Numbered from the stretch's first letter, positions 26,067-35,847 are shown. The stretch: 36,221 bases of DNA from Solirubrobacteraceae bacterium (GCA_017882425.1 JADGPM010000264.1:1-36221), one strand, 5' to 3'. Translations and numbers: made by a program. Notes: generated by a model not told the origin, from the letters alone.

Positions 26067-27701
26067 CTAGGCGCCGACGAGGTCGCGCCGGCGGAACGCC
26101 TCGACGCCGGCGAGCGCCGCGGCCACCCCCAGCGCGAGCATGATCGCCGACGCGGTGCGGTCGAACGGCTCGCTCGGCACCAGCGCGAGCCAGTGGAACG
26201 GCGAGATCGCGAGCACCCACCCCGGCGCCTTGACGATCGCCCCGGTCTGCTCCCAGAGGTACGCCCCGCCGACGGCACCGAAGGCGATCGCGCCGGTGTG
26301 GCGCGGCACGAACGCATAGCCGAGCACCGCCACGCCGAGGAACAGCGCGACGACCGGGAGCGTGTTCGCGGAGGCCTCGAGCATGTCCGGCAGGCTCACG
26401 CTCGCGCCCTTGACCGCCGCCCCGGCCCACGCGGCGAGGGCCATGGCGAGCGCCACGAGCACGCTGCACAGCGCGGCGACGACCACCCGGCCGCCGAGCC
26501 AGGAGCGCCGGCCGACCGGCGTCCCGAGCAGCGTGTCGAGCCGGCCGGTGGCCTCCTCCTCGCGCGCCGCCGTGGCATGCGTCACCGCATAGATGCTCAG
26601 CGCCACCGCCAGGAACACGAAGACGAGGGCCAGATACCCCTCCGCGCTGGCGATGTCGATGTTCGACCCCACGGTGCTCTTCACGTGGGCGGCGACGCCG
26701 GCGGAATGGCGCGCGAGGTCCGCGACCGCCTTGGACACGAACCCGAAGACGAACGCCGTCAGCGCCAGCCCCGCGGCCCAGCCGACGAGGCCGCCGAGCG
26801 ACTCGCGCAGCGACAGGCCCAGCGCCGAGCCGAGCCCGAGGTCACGCGGCGCGCGGTCGTCGCTGCGAGCCAGCAGCGAAGCCCCGAGGTCGCGCCGGCC
26901 CGCGATCCGCACGCTGAGGAGCGTCAGCCCGACGATCCAGGCGAGCATCGGCAGCAGCGCGAGCGGGCGCGCACCCGTCAGCGGTCGCATCTCCTCGATC
27001 CAGCCCAGCGGGGTCAGCCAGCGCAGCCAGGACAGGCTCTGCGACCCGTCGGCGGCGACGCGCACGAGGAACGCCGCGGCGAACACCGCGGCGGCGAGCG
27101 CGGCGGCCTCGCGGCGGTTCGCCGCGATCTGCGACGTCACCGCACCGACGACCGCGAACGCGGCCCCCGCGATCGAGACGGCGAGCGCGAGCCAGAGCGC
27201 ACCCGCGACCGACACGTCACCGCTGAGCGTCGCGCAGAGCAGGATCGCGGCGAAGCTGCAGGCGAAGATCACGCCGACGCCCGCACCGACGGCGGCGAGC
27301 GTGGCGAGCGTCGCGCGACCGCGGTCGATCGGGGCGAACAGCAGCGTCTCCCAGCGGCCGCGGTCCTCCTCGCCGCGCAGCATCCGCGTGGCGACGAGCA
27401 GGCCCCAGATGCCCGCGATCAGCGGCATGAATCCGAGCGTCCGCCAGGCGAGGAACCCGCCCACGGTGTCGATCTGGCGCGTCGGGCCGAACAGCGCCTG
27501 GATCCCGCCGTTGGCCGCCAGGCCGCGCAGCAGCTGCGCGCGCTCGGCCGGGGTGCCGTACGTGGAGCGGTAGGCGAACACCGACGAGGCGATCGTCAGC
27601 GCGAAGACGACGCCCCAGATCAGCGCACCGCGCGAGGTGCCGCGGAAGGCGAGCCGCCCGACCAGCGCGTCGGTGCGTGGAGCCTCAGTCGCCGTCGCCA
27701 T
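26067..27701 (-). CDS. ABC-2 type exporter permease
   Basis: Twelve-ish hydrophobic segments; LRGEEDRGRWETLLFAPIDR and REEEATGRLDTLLGTPVGRRSWL as in exporter permeases; overlaps the ATPase gene end. Confidence 0.92.
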   Translation of the reverse strand: MATATEAPRTDALVGRLAFRGTSRGALIWGVVFALTIASSVFAYRSTYGTPAERAQLLRGLAANGGIQALFGPTRQIDTVGGFLAWRTLGFMPLIAGIWGLLVATRMLRGEEDRGRWETLLFAPIDRGRATLATLAAVGAGVGVIFACSFAAILLCATLSGDVSVAGALWLALAVSIAGAAFAVVGAVTSQIAANRREAAALAAAVFAAAFLVRVAADGSQSLSWLRWLTPLGWIEEMRPLTGARPLALLPMLAWIVGLTLLSVRIAGRRDLGASLLARSDDRAPRDLGLGSALGLSLRESLGGLVGWAAGLALTAFVFGFVSKAVADLARHSAGVAAHVKSTVGSNIDIASAEGYLALVFVFLAVALSIYAVTHATAAREEEATGRLDTLLGTPVGRRSWLGGRVVVAALCSVLVALAMALAAWAGAAVKGASVSLPDMLEASANTLPVVALFLGVAVLGYAFVPRHTGAIAFGAVGGAYLWEQTGAIVKAPGWVLAISPFHWLALVPSEPFDRTASAIMLALGVAAALAGVEAFRRRDLVGA

Positions 27702-28569
27702 AACGGGCGAGGAACAGGTCCTCGAGCGAGGGCTCGTGGCTGGTCAGGTGGATCGGCCTGGCGGGCGTGATCGCGTCGAGCACCGGCGCGATCGGACCGT
27801 GCACGTGGAAGCTCAGGTGGCTGCCGTCGACGTGCACGCCCTCGACGCCCTCGACGCCGGAGAGGTCCGGGGGCGCGCCCGGGAACGTCGCCTCGATGCG
27901 CACCGCGCTCAGGTGGCGCAGCTCCTCGAACGTCCCCTCCTCGACCAGGCGCCCGCGCCGCAGCAGGCCGACGCGATCGGCGCTCGCCTCGACCTCGATC
28001 AGCAGGTGCGAGGAGAGGAACACCGTCTGGCCGCGCTCCTTGGCCTCGGCGAGGCACTCGCGGAAGACGACCTTGCGCAGCGGGTCCAGGCCGCTCGTCG
28101 GCTCGTCGAAGATCAGCACGTCGGCCCGCGTCATGAACGCCGCGATGAGCGCGACCTTCTGCCGGTTGCCCGTCGAGAACGCGCGGATCCGCTTGTCGAC
28201 GTCGAGGTCGAAGCGCTCGACCAGCTCGTCGCGGTAGGCCCCATCGTGGCCGCCGTGCAGGTTGCCGAGCAGGTCGAACGTCTCGCGCGCGGTCAGCTGC
28301 GGCCACAGCGCCGGGTCGGCGGTGACGACCGCGACCTTGCGGTGCGTCTGCACCGGCGAGGTCCAGGAGTCGTTCCCGTCGATGCGCGCGACGCCACCGG
28401 TCGGGCGGATCAGGCCGAGGAGCAGGCGGATCGTCGTCGTCTTCCCGGCGCCGTTCGGGCCCAGGAAACCGAACACCTCGCCGCGCGGGATCTCGAGGTC
28501 CAGCCCGTCGACGGCGGTGGTGGCGCCGAAGCGCTTGGTCAACGCGGCGGCCTCGATCACGGCGGGCAT
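27685..28569 (-). CDS. ABC transporter ATP-binding protein
   Basis: GPNGAGKTTTIRLLLGLIRP Walker A, FSTGNRQKVALIAAF signature, VLIFDEPTSGLDP Walker B. ATG 28569 with TACCGT box 7 nt upstream preferred over GTG 28578. Confidence 0.96.
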   Translation of the reverse strand: MPAVIEAAALTKRFGATTAVDGLDLEIPRGEVFGFLGPNGAGKTTTIRLLLGLIRPTGGVARIDGNDSWTSPVQTHRKVAVVTADPALWPQLTARETFDLLGNLHGGHDGAYRDELVERFDLDVDKRIRAFSTGNRQKVALIAAFMTRADVLIFDEPTSGLDPLRKVVFRECLAEAKERGQTVFLSSHLLIEVEASADRVGLLRRGRLVEEGTFEELRHLSAVRIEATFPGAPPDLSGVEGVEGVHVDGSHLSFHVHGPIAPVLDAITPARPIHLTSHEPSLEDLFLARYGDGD

Positions 28570-28585
28570 CACGCGCACGGTAGCT

Positions 28586-28606
28586 CCCGCGAGACAAGCT
28601 CGCGGG
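28586..28606. promoter_or_regulatory. Perfect 8-bp inverted repeat CCCGCGAG-ACAAG-CTCGCGGG upstream of the ABC ATPase gene
   Basis: Arms 28586-28593 and 28599-28606; lies in the spacer/-35 area of the predicted ATPase promoter and upstream of the divergent histone-like gene. Confidence 0.55.
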
Positions 28607-28682
28607 TTTCCCCCAATGCACCGAATGGCGCCAGAGGCGTAGGTTCACACGGACAGGAACCCCACCAGGGAGGACGAATCAC

Positions 28683-29093
28683 ATGGCACCCGCCCCGAAG
28701 ACCCCCGCACGACGCCCCGCCGCGCCTCGCGGCGCCGAGGTGACGAAGGCGCTCGACGCGCTCAACGACGCGATCGCGCGCGCCCAGGCAGCAGCGAAGG
28801 CCATCCGCGCCGACCTCGGCCGTTCGCAGCTGGGGACCAACCTCGCGCGTGACGTGGAGCGCCTCGTCACCAACCTGCGCCGCGACGCGGCCAAGCTCGA
28901 CCGTGCCGTCCGCGCGGACATCCGCAAGGCCGCGACGACGAAGCCGGCTGCGGCGAAGCCCGCTGCCAGGAAGCCGGCGGCGAAGAAGCCCGCTGCGGCG
29001 AAGGCTGCTGCCAAGCCCGCGGCGAAGAAGGCGACCGCCAAGCCCGCGGCCAGGAAGCCGGCAGCACGCAAGCCGGCGGCCAAGCGCGCGTAG
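28683..29093 (+). CDS. Histone H1-like protein with Lys/Ala/Pro-rich C-terminal tail
   Basis: C-terminal KPAAAKPAARKPAAKKPAAAKAAAKPAAKKATAKPAARKPAARKPAAKRA; helical N-terminal half; GGGAGG upstream. Confidence 0.85.
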   Translation: MAPAPKTPARRPAAPRGAEVTKALDALNDAIARAQAAAKAIRADLGRSQLGTNLARDVERLVTNLRRDAAKLDRAVRADIRKAATTKPAAAKPAARKPAAKKPAAAKAAAKPAAKKATAKPAARKPAARKPAAKRA

Positions 29094-29098
29094 CGACA

Positions 29099-29115
29099 CG
29101 CCGGGCGAGCCGGCG
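29099..29115 (+). terminator. GC hairpin CGCCGG-GCGAG-CCGGCG just after the histone-like gene
   Basis: 6-bp perfect stem 5 nt after the stop; no U-tract, so terminator role is uncertain. Confidence 0.3.
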
Positions 29116-29133
29116 ACGCCGAGCATCACCGCC

Positions 29134-30072
29134 ATGGACGCAGGCGACCTCCCGATCCCCGGGCCCGTGCGGCGCGCGGTCGACGGCGCGCGGGCCCTCG
29201 GCCCGCTCGCCTCGCCCGGCCAGGTCGCCCGCGCGCTCGGGCGGGTCGCGCACGCGACGGCGGCGCCGCTGCTGCCGAGCCGCTCGCTCGAGTCGGCCGT
29301 CGGCGGGCGGGTCGTGCTCGTCACCGGCGCCTCGTACGGGATCGGCCGCGCCGCGGCGGCGCAGGTCGCCGCGGCCGGCGCGACGACCCTGGTGGTCGCG
29401 CGCGGCGCCGGCGACCTCGCCGCGCTCGTCGGCGAGATCGAGGCGGCGGGCGGCAGCGCGCGCGCGTACCCCACCGACCTGTCCGACATGTGGGCGATCG
29501 ACGCCCTCACCGCGCAGCTCGCGACCGACGGGCTCGAGATCGACGTACTGGTCAACAACGCGGCGCGCTCGATCCGCCGCTCGATCGCCCAGAGCTATGA
29601 GCGCTTCCACGACTACGAGCGCACGATGCGCCTGAACTACTTCGCACCCGTCCGCCTGACGCTCGCCGTGCTCCCGGGCATGCGCGCGCGGCGCCGCGGC
29701 CACGTCGTGAACGTCAGCACCCTCGGGGTGCAGACCAGCACGCCGCGCTTCTCCGCCTACCTCGCGTCGAAGGCGGCGCTCGAGGCGTTCACGCGCGTCG
29801 CCTCGGCGGAGTGCCTCGGCGACGACGTGCGCTTCACGACGGTCCACATGCCGCTCGTGCGCACCGCGATGAGCGAGCCGACGAAGCTCTACGACGCGAT
29901 GCCCGCACTGACCCCCGAGGCCGCAGGCGAGATGATCTGCGGCGCGCTGCGGACGCGCGCCGAGCTGGTCGGGCCGCGCGTCGGCGCCTTCGCCGAGGTC
30001 TCGCGCGCGCTCTCCCCGGCCGCCAGCACCGAGGTGCTGCACGCGCTGTATCGCGCCGTACCCGAGCCGTGA
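29134..30072 (+). CDS. SDR family oxidoreductase
   Basis: VLVTGASYGIGRAAA, DVLVNNAARSI, FSAYLASKAALEAF. Confidence 0.92.
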   Translation: MDAGDLPIPGPVRRAVDGARALGPLASPGQVARALGRVAHATAAPLLPSRSLESAVGGRVVLVTGASYGIGRAAAAQVAAAGATTLVVARGAGDLAALVGEIEAAGGSARAYPTDLSDMWAIDALTAQLATDGLEIDVLVNNAARSIRRSIAQSYERFHDYERTMRLNYFAPVRLTLAVLPGMRARRRGHVVNVSTLGVQTSTPRFSAYLASKAALEAFTRVASAECLGDDVRFTTVHMPLVRTAMSEPTKLYDAMPALTPEAAGEMICGALRTRAELVGPRVGAFAEVSRALSPAASTEVLHALYRAVPEP

Positions 30073-30110
30073 GGCGGGGAGGGACCGGCGCGAGCCCTAC
30101 CCTGTAGGTC

Positions 30111-30311
30111 ATGGCCACTCCTCCCCCGAAGCGGCTCTCCCCGCAGGCGGCTCGAGCGCTCGAGAAGCGTGAGCTGCGCCTCGCGGCGATCGCCGAGCAG
30201 GTCAACGACGGCTCCCTCGTCGTCCGCAAGATGACGGCCGAGGAGCGCAAGCGCTCCGAGGAGCAGCGCGCCGCCCGGCCGCCCAAGCCGCCGCGCCGCC
30301 CCGCCCGCTGA
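30111..30311 (+). CDS. Small basic protein of unknown function (66 aa)
   Basis: TACCCT box 7 nt before ATG; charged sequence; short, so moderate support. Confidence 0.6.
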   Translation: MATPPPKRLSPQAARALEKRELRLAAIAEQVNDGSLVVRKMTAEERKRSEEQRAARPPKPPRRPAR

Positions 30312-30329
30312 TCAGCAGTTCCCCCTGAT

Positions 30330-30346
30330 GCCCGCGGCACGCGGGC
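30330..30346. promoter_or_regulatory. Inverted repeat GCCCGCG-GCA-CGCGGGC in the promoter region of the WS/DGAT gene
   Basis: Perfect 7-bp arms immediately upstream of the TAGCGT box at 30351-30356; could also act as a terminator for the small upstream gene. Confidence 0.4.
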
Positions 30347-30362
30347 CGCATAGCGTGCGCTC

Positions 30363-31796
30363 ATGCCGGAACGCCTGAGCCCGCTCGACGTCACGTTCCT
30401 CCACGTCGAGGACGACGTCAGCCACATGCACATCGGGTCGGTGGGCCTGTTCGAGGGTCCCGCCCCCGCCCAGGACGAGCTGCTGGCGGCGATCGAGCGC
30501 AAGCTCCACCTCGCGCCGCGCTACCGCTGCAGGATCCGCTCGGTCCCGCTGGAGGCCGGCCGGCCCGTCTGGGTCGACGACCAGCACTTCCGCCTGGACT
30601 ACCACGTGCGTCGCACCGCACTGCCCACGCCGGGCGGCGATGCGGAGCTGCGCCGGCTCGTGGGGCGCCTGATGTCCCACCAGCTCGACCGCTCGCGGCC
30701 GCTGTGGGAGGTCTGGATCGTCGAGGGACTGTCGGGCGGGCGCTGGGCCGTCCTCTCCAAGCTGCACCACGCGATGGTCGACGGCGTCGCGGGATCGAGC
30801 CTCATCACGAACCTCATGGACCGCGAGCGCCGGCCCGAGCCGATCGAGCCGCAGCCGTGGACGGCGACGCCGGAGCCGAGCGACGCGCGCCTCGTCCTCG
30901 ACGCGCTCGCCGAGCGCGCGCGCTTCCCGCTGCGCGAGCTCGAGTCGGCAGCCCGGGCGCTGCGGGCGCCGCAGGAGGTGCTCACCCACGCCGCGCAGAC
31001 CGCGCAGGGCCTGGCGGCGTACGCCGGGCTCGCGCGCGCGCCGGCGCCGACGCTGCTGAACGGCCCGATCGGCCCGCACCGGCGCTGGCACTGGGCGACG
31101 GCGCGCCTGGAGGAGGTCAAGGAGATCCGCGCGGCGCTCGGCGGGACGGTCAACGACGTCGTCCTCGCGGCGATCACCGGCGGCTTCCGCGAACTGCTGC
31201 TCGACGCGGGCGAGCCCGTCGACCGCGTCGTGCGCACGCTCGTCCCGGTCTCCGTGCGTTCGCGCCACGAGTCCGGGGTCTACGACAACCAGGTGTCGGC
31301 CATGTTCGCCGACCTGCCGGTCGGGCTGGCGGACGGGCCCGCGCGCCTGGCCGCGATCCACGCGCAGCTGCGCCACCTGAAGGACACCCACCAGGCGGTC
31401 GCCGGCCAGGCGCTCACGGGGCTCGGCGGGTTCGCGCCGGAGATGCTGCTGGCGCTCGGCGCGCGCATCGCCACCCGCACGCCGCAGCGCACGGTCAACA
31501 CGGTCACGACGAACGTCCCCGGCCCGCAGCACACGCTCTACCTCGCGGGGCGACGCATGCTGGAGGCCTTCCCGTACGTGCCGCTCGGGGGTCACGTCCG
31601 CGTCGGCGTCGCCATCTACTCCTACGACGGCACGCTCGGCTTCGGCGTCACCGGCGACGGCGACGCCGCGCCCGACCTGGCCCTGCTCTGCGCAGGGATC
31701 GAGCGCGGCATCGCCGAGCTGCTCGCCGCCGCGCGCGGCGAGACGCCCGCGCCCCCGCCCGCCGAGCGCCGGTCCTCCGCGCGCACGCGCGCCTGA
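30363..31796 (+). CDS. Wax ester synthase/diacylglycerol acyltransferase (WS/DGAT) family protein
   Basis: MPERLSPLDVTFLHVEDDVSHMHIGSVGLFEGPAP; HHAMVDGVAG (HHxxxDG); NDVVLAAITGGFRELL; NTVTTNVPGPQHTLYLAGRR. Confidence 0.95.
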   Translation: MPERLSPLDVTFLHVEDDVSHMHIGSVGLFEGPAPAQDELLAAIERKLHLAPRYRCRIRSVPLEAGRPVWVDDQHFRLDYHVRRTALPTPGGDAELRRLVGRLMSHQLDRSRPLWEVWIVEGLSGGRWAVLSKLHHAMVDGVAGSSLITNLMDRERRPEPIEPQPWTATPEPSDARLVLDALAERARFPLRELESAARALRAPQEVLTHAAQTAQGLAAYAGLARAPAPTLLNGPIGPHRRWHWATARLEEVKEIRAALGGTVNDVVLAAITGGFRELLLDAGEPVDRVVRTLVPVSVRSRHESGVYDNQVSAMFADLPVGLADGPARLAAIHAQLRHLKDTHQAVAGQALTGLGGFAPEMLLALGARIATRTPQRTVNTVTTNVPGPQHTLYLAGRRMLEAFPYVPLGGHVRVGVAIYSYDGTLGFGVTGDGDAAPDLALLCAGIERGIAELLAAARGETPAPPPAERRSSARTRA

Positions 31797-31800
31797 CGCC

Positions 31801-32577
31801 GTGGCCCGCACGCGCGCCAGGGCGCCGCTCGGCCAGGTCCTGCACCTGCTCGAACCCGCTGCGCGACCCGCCTCGCCCGACGTCGCCCACGGCTACCTGG
31901 ACCTGCTCGGAGCGCAGGACCCCACGGGCTCCCATCCCGGCCAGCGGCTGATGGCCGGGCGCGCGCTCCCCCTGATCTACGAGCGGCTCTGGCGCCCGGT
32001 CGGCGGGCGCGTCCTGATGGGCGCGATCGGGCCCGGCATGGGCGACGAGCGCCGCATCGCCCTCGAGCTGCTCGGCCTCTCCCCCGGTGACCGCGTGCTC
32101 GACGTCGGGTGCGGGCCGGGGAACTTCACGCGCCTCTTCGCGGCGGAGGCCGGGCCGGAGAGCCTCGTCGTCGGCGTGGACGCCTCGGCCACGATGCTCG
32201 CCCGCGGCGTCGCCGAGGGGGTGCCGGAGAACGTCGTCTACGTGCGCGGCGACGCGGCCGCGCTGCCGTTCTCCGATGGCGTCTTCGACGCGGTCTGCTG
32301 CTTCGCCGCGCTCTACCTGATCGCCGACCCGTGGGGCGCGCTCGACGAGATCGCGCGCGTCCTGGCCCCCGGCGGACGCGTGGCGATCCTGACGAGCTGC
32401 CATCGGGGCCTCGCACCCGCCGGTCTCACACGGCCCGTCGTGCGGGCGATGACCGGCGTGCGCATGTTCGGCCGCGACGAGGTGACCGACGCGCTCCGCA
32501 CGCGCGGGCTGCGGGGCGAGCGCCGGCGTGTGGCCGGCCTGGCCCAGTTCGTCGGCGCGAGCCGGCCCGCCCGCTGA
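31801..32577 (+). CDS. Class I SAM-dependent methyltransferase
   Basis: GDRVLDVGCGPGNFTRLFA, VGVDASATMLARG, ALPFSDGVFDAVCCFAALYLIADPWGALDEIARVLAPGGRVAIL; GTG start 4 nt after the WS/DGAT stop. Confidence 0.93.
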   Translation: MARTRARAPLGQVLHLLEPAARPASPDVAHGYLDLLGAQDPTGSHPGQRLMAGRALPLIYERLWRPVGGRVLMGAIGPGMGDERRIALELLGLSPGDRVLDVGCGPGNFTRLFAAEAGPESLVVGVDASATMLARGVAEGVPENVVYVRGDAAALPFSDGVFDAVCCFAALYLIADPWGALDEIARVLAPGGRVAILTSCHRGLAPAGLTRPVVRAMTGVRMFGRDEVTDALRTRGLRGERRRVAGLAQFVGASRPAR

Positions 32578-32583
32578 GCGGGG

Positions 32584-32841
32584 CTACACGTACATGTCGG
32601 CCGAGACCCGGTCGACCTCGACCACGACGTCGGCCGGGATCCCGGCACGCTCGGCGGCGGCGACGATCGCCTCGGGCGACGGCGCCTCGTAGAGGCAGTA
32701 CGACCGGCGGCGGTCGGCGCTGAGGAACGAGAAGAGCCAGCGGACGCCCTCGTCCGCGTTGACCTCCTCGATGAGCTTCACGTCATCGCTCGTCAGCTCG
32801 AGCTGCTCCGCGAAGGCGCGCTCGATCACGAACAAGGGCAT
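32584..32841 (-). CDS. DUF4242 (SCO4226-like) small protein
   Basis: MPLFVIERAF...VRWLFSFLSADRRRSYCLYEAPSPEAIVAAAERAGIPADVVVEV; TAGCCT box 6 nt upstream of ATG. Confidence 0.85.
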   Translation of the reverse strand: MPLFVIERAFAEQLELTSDDVKLIEEVNADEGVRWLFSFLSADRRRSYCLYEAPSPEAIVAAAERAGIPADVVVEVDRVSADMYV

Positions 32842-32850
32842 GCGCCGAGG

Positions 32851-35811
32851 CTACGCCTCCGGCCGGCTCCCGGCAAGCCCGCGCCGGTGGGCGTAGCCCG
32901 CGGCCTCGGTCCGGTTGGCGCTCGAGGTCTTGCGCAGGATGCTGCGCACGTGGTTGGCCGCCGTGTGCTCGCTGATGAAGAGCTCCGCGCCGATGTCGCG
33001 ATTCGAACGGCCCTGCGCGACGAGCCGCAGGACGTCGATCTCGCGCGGCGAGAGGTCGTCCGGACGGGTGTCCGCGGTGATCGGCCCGATCGCCCGAATG
33101 CGCGCGAGCAGCGCCGGCATGCCGATCGCGCTCGCCAGCCGTGTGGCCTCGGCCAGCAGCGGGCGCGCCCGGTCCCGCTCGCCGGCGGCGTGGAGCATGC
33201 GCCCGTACTCGTAGCTCCCGTGCGCCACCCAGGTCGATGCGCCCATCCGGCGGTCGAACGCGAGCGCCGTCTCGAACGAGCGCTCGGCGCCCTCGCGGTC
33301 ACCGAGCGTCGCAGCGACCATCCCCAGGTAGCGATCGGCGGCTCCGTAGCAGGCGACGCCGTGGCCGACCATGATGTTCGAGCCTGCCAGCGGGGCGAGA
33401 TGCGGGGCGAGCAGCCGTGCCATCCCGGCGTCCTCGACGGCGCCGGCGGCGTCCGCGAGGTAGGTCAGCGAGGCGACCCAGAGCCCCGCGCGGAGCGTCT
33501 CGAGCCCTGCTGCGCGGACGCGGGCCAGCTCGCGGCGGGCCTCGTCGTGCATGCCGAGCTCGGCGAGGACGACGGCCAGCCCGGGCCGCCACGAGCCGCC
33601 CTCGCGCCCGCTGCCCGCGAGCACGCGCACCACGGGCGCGAGCTCCGCCAGCCGGCCCTGCTCACGGCGCACCCCGAACATCTGGATGCCGTAGACGCCC
33701 GAGGCGTCGCGCCCGGTCAGCAGCCGCCCCCACTCACGCGAGCGCTCGGCCGTGGCCTCGGCCTCCTCGAGCGACCCGCGCAGCAGCGCGATCGCCGACG
33801 CGTAGTGCTCGGCGACGTGGAGCATGAACGGCTGGCGGGTGTGCCGGGCGAGCGCGTGGGCGACCGCCAGCTCGCGGCGCGCGGCCTCGAGCTCGCCGAG
33901 CGCCATGAGACTCGCGACGCGCCACTCCATCGCCTCGGTCTGCGCCTCGACGTCGCCACTCTCCTCGGCGATGTCGCGCGCCTCGGCCAGCCGCGCGGCG
34001 ATCTGCGTCAGCGGTGCGGTGGCGCGCGACCAGTAGGACCCCATCAGCACGGTCGCCAGCCCGCTGCGATCGCCGATCCGCCGCGCCATCGCGATCGCCG
34101 CCTCGCGCGTGAGGCTCGCGCGCGCCGACCGGCCCTGGAACTCGAGCGCCCGGGCGAGGCATGCCAGGACGCCCACCCGCAGGGTCGAGTCCGCCGGCGT
34201 GAGCGCCTCGGCCTCTTCGAGCAGCTCGCGCGCCCCCTGGTCGGACAGGCCGGGGCGCCAGCACGCGGTCTCCACGCCGATCGCCGCGCGCGCGAGCAGC
34301 TCGCCTTCACCGAGCTCGCGCGCGATGCCGGCGGCCTCGCGGAACGCATCGAGCGCGTCGAGCGAGCGGCCCGCCCTGAACAGCGCCGTGCCGAGGTCCA
34401 GCAGCACTTCGGCACGGCGGCGCTCGTCCTCGACCCCGAGGCGCAGCGCGGTCCGCAGCCGCGAGGCGGCCTCGTCGTAGGCGAGCGTGCCCGACGCGGC
34501 CGCTGCGGCGCGCAGGTTGTAGCCGACGGCGCGCTCGGGATCGCCGACCGGTGCGGCCTCGGCGAAGTGGTACGCGAGATCGGCGAGGTTGCGACCGTGC
34601 GCGGCCGGGCCGCTCGCCTCGAGCGCCTCGGCGATCCGCAGGTGGAGCTCGGCACGGCGCACGACGCTCAGGCGGTCGTACAGGGCGCGCCGCACGAGCT
34701 CGTGCGTGAACCGGTAGGCGAGCGCCGGGGGCGGGAGCTCCTCGATCAGGCCGCTGCGCCGTGCCGGTTCGAGTGCGTCGAGCCGTTCCAGCTCCGCCGG
34801 CGCCGCCCGCCGCAGCACGTCGAGCTCGAACTCGGTGCCGGCGACCGCCGCGAGCTCGAGCAGGTCCCGGGTCGTCGCATCGAGCCGCGCGAGGCGCTGG
34901 CTGACGACCTCGCGGACGCTCTGGGGCGTCGCCGTCTCGCGCAGCGGTCGCGTCAGCCGCAGCGTCCCGTCCTCGATCGCCACGCCGCCGGTCTCGATCA
35001 GCGCCTGCCACAGCTCGCAGAGCAGGAACGCGTTGCCGTCGGTCAGCTCACGGATCGCGCGCGCCAGCTCTGGCACGCCGGGGTCGATCTCGCCGCCTGC
35101 GAGCCGCACGAACTCGCCGATGTCCTCCACGGTCAGCCCCGTGAGGTGCAGGCGCACGACGTCGTCCGAGCGCCGCAGGTCCGCGAGCGTCTCGGCCAGC
35201 TGGGCCGGCACGTCGGCCTCGGTGTCGCGGAAGGTCGCCAGCACCAGGACTCGCGCGTCGGTGGTCGCCCGCGCGAGGTGCTGCAGGAGGTGCAGCGTCG
35301 GCCCGTCCGCCCAGTGCCCGTCCTCGACCACGAGGAGGATCGGCCGGCGGCGCGCGGCCCTGCCCAGCAGCTCGCTGACCGCCATGTGCAGGCGCAGGCG
35401 CTCGGTGTCGGGGTCGGCGGCGACCGGCGCCGCGAGCTCCGCGATCCGCAGCGCCAGGTCCGGAATCAGCCGGCCGAGCTCACCGCCCAGCGCCCCGACG
35501 TCCTCGCGCAGCTCGTGAGGGGTGCTCCCGCGCACGAGCTGGTCGAGCGCCTCGACGAACGGCCCGTAGGGGGTCTGGACCACGGCGTCGCAGGCGCCGT
35601 ACAGGACCTGCACGCCGTCGCCGGCGACCTCCCGTGCGAACTCGCGCACCAGCCGGCTCTTGCCGGAGCCCGCCTCACCGCCGAGCAGCGCGATCCGGCG
35701 GTTCTCCCCGCGGGCGCGCGGGACGAGCGTGCGCAGCGTCGCCAGCTCGGCGGAGCGACCGACGAACGGCGACGACGGGAAGAGTCGAAGGGGGCCGGGG
35801 AGTTGGGGCAT
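32851..35811 (-). CDS. Large LuxR-family ATPase regulator (LAL/MalT-like)
   Basis: [33 protein letters not shown]-loop, [23 protein letters not shown]-terminal [54 protein letters not shown]. Confidence 0.95.
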   Translation of the reverse strand: MPQLPGPLRLFPSSPFVGRSAELATLRTLVPRARGENRRIALLGGEAGSGKSRLVREFAREVAGDGVQVLYGACDAVVQTPYGPFVEALDQLVRGSTPHELREDVGALGGELGRLIPDLALRIAELAAPVAADPDTERLRLHMAVSELLGRAARRRPILLVVEDGHWADGPTLHLLQHLARATTDARVLVLATFRDTEADVPAQLAETLADLRRSDDVVRLHLTGLTVEDIGEFVRLAGGEIDPGVPELARAIRELTDGNAFLLCELWQALIETGGVAIEDGTLRLTRPLRETATPQSVREVVSQRLARLDATTRDLLELAAVAGTEFELDVLRRAAPAELERLDALEPARRSGLIEELPPPALAYRFTHELVRRALYDRLSVVRRAELHLRIAEALEASGPAAHGRNLADLAYHFAEAAPVGDPERAVGYNLRAAAAASGTLAYDEAASRLRTALRLGVEDERRRAEVLLDLGTALFRAGRSLDALDAFREAAGIARELGEGELLARAAIGVETACWRPGLSDQGARELLEEAEALTPADSTLRVGVLACLARALEFQGRSARASLTREAAIAMARRIGDRSGLATVLMGSYWSRATAPLTQIAARLAEARDIAEESGDVEAQTEAMEWRVASLMALGELEAARRELAVAHALARHTRQPFMLHVAEHYASAIALLRGSLEEAEATAERSREWGRLLTGRDASGVYGIQMFGVRREQGRLAELAPVVRVLAGSGREGGSWRPGLAVVLAELGMHDEARRELARVRAAGLETLRAGLWVASLTYLADAAGAVEDAGMARLLAPHLAPLAGSNIMVGHGVACYGAADRYLGMVAATLGDREGAERSFETALAFDRRMGASTWVAHGSYEYGRMLHAAGERDRARPLLAEATRLASAIGMPALLARIRAIGPITADTRPDDLSPREIDVLRLVAQGRSNRDIGAELFISEHTAANHVRSILRKTSSANRTEAAGYAHRRGLAGSRPEA

Positions 35812-35847
35812 GCGGATCGGCCGGTAGTCAATGCTGATTATCACTCG

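Noticed and set aside
28937-29090. DNA repeats in the histone-like gene as possible repeat element or CRISPR-like array
   Set aside because: The repetition is imperfect and in frame, encoding Lys/Ala/Pro tail residues; no spacers.
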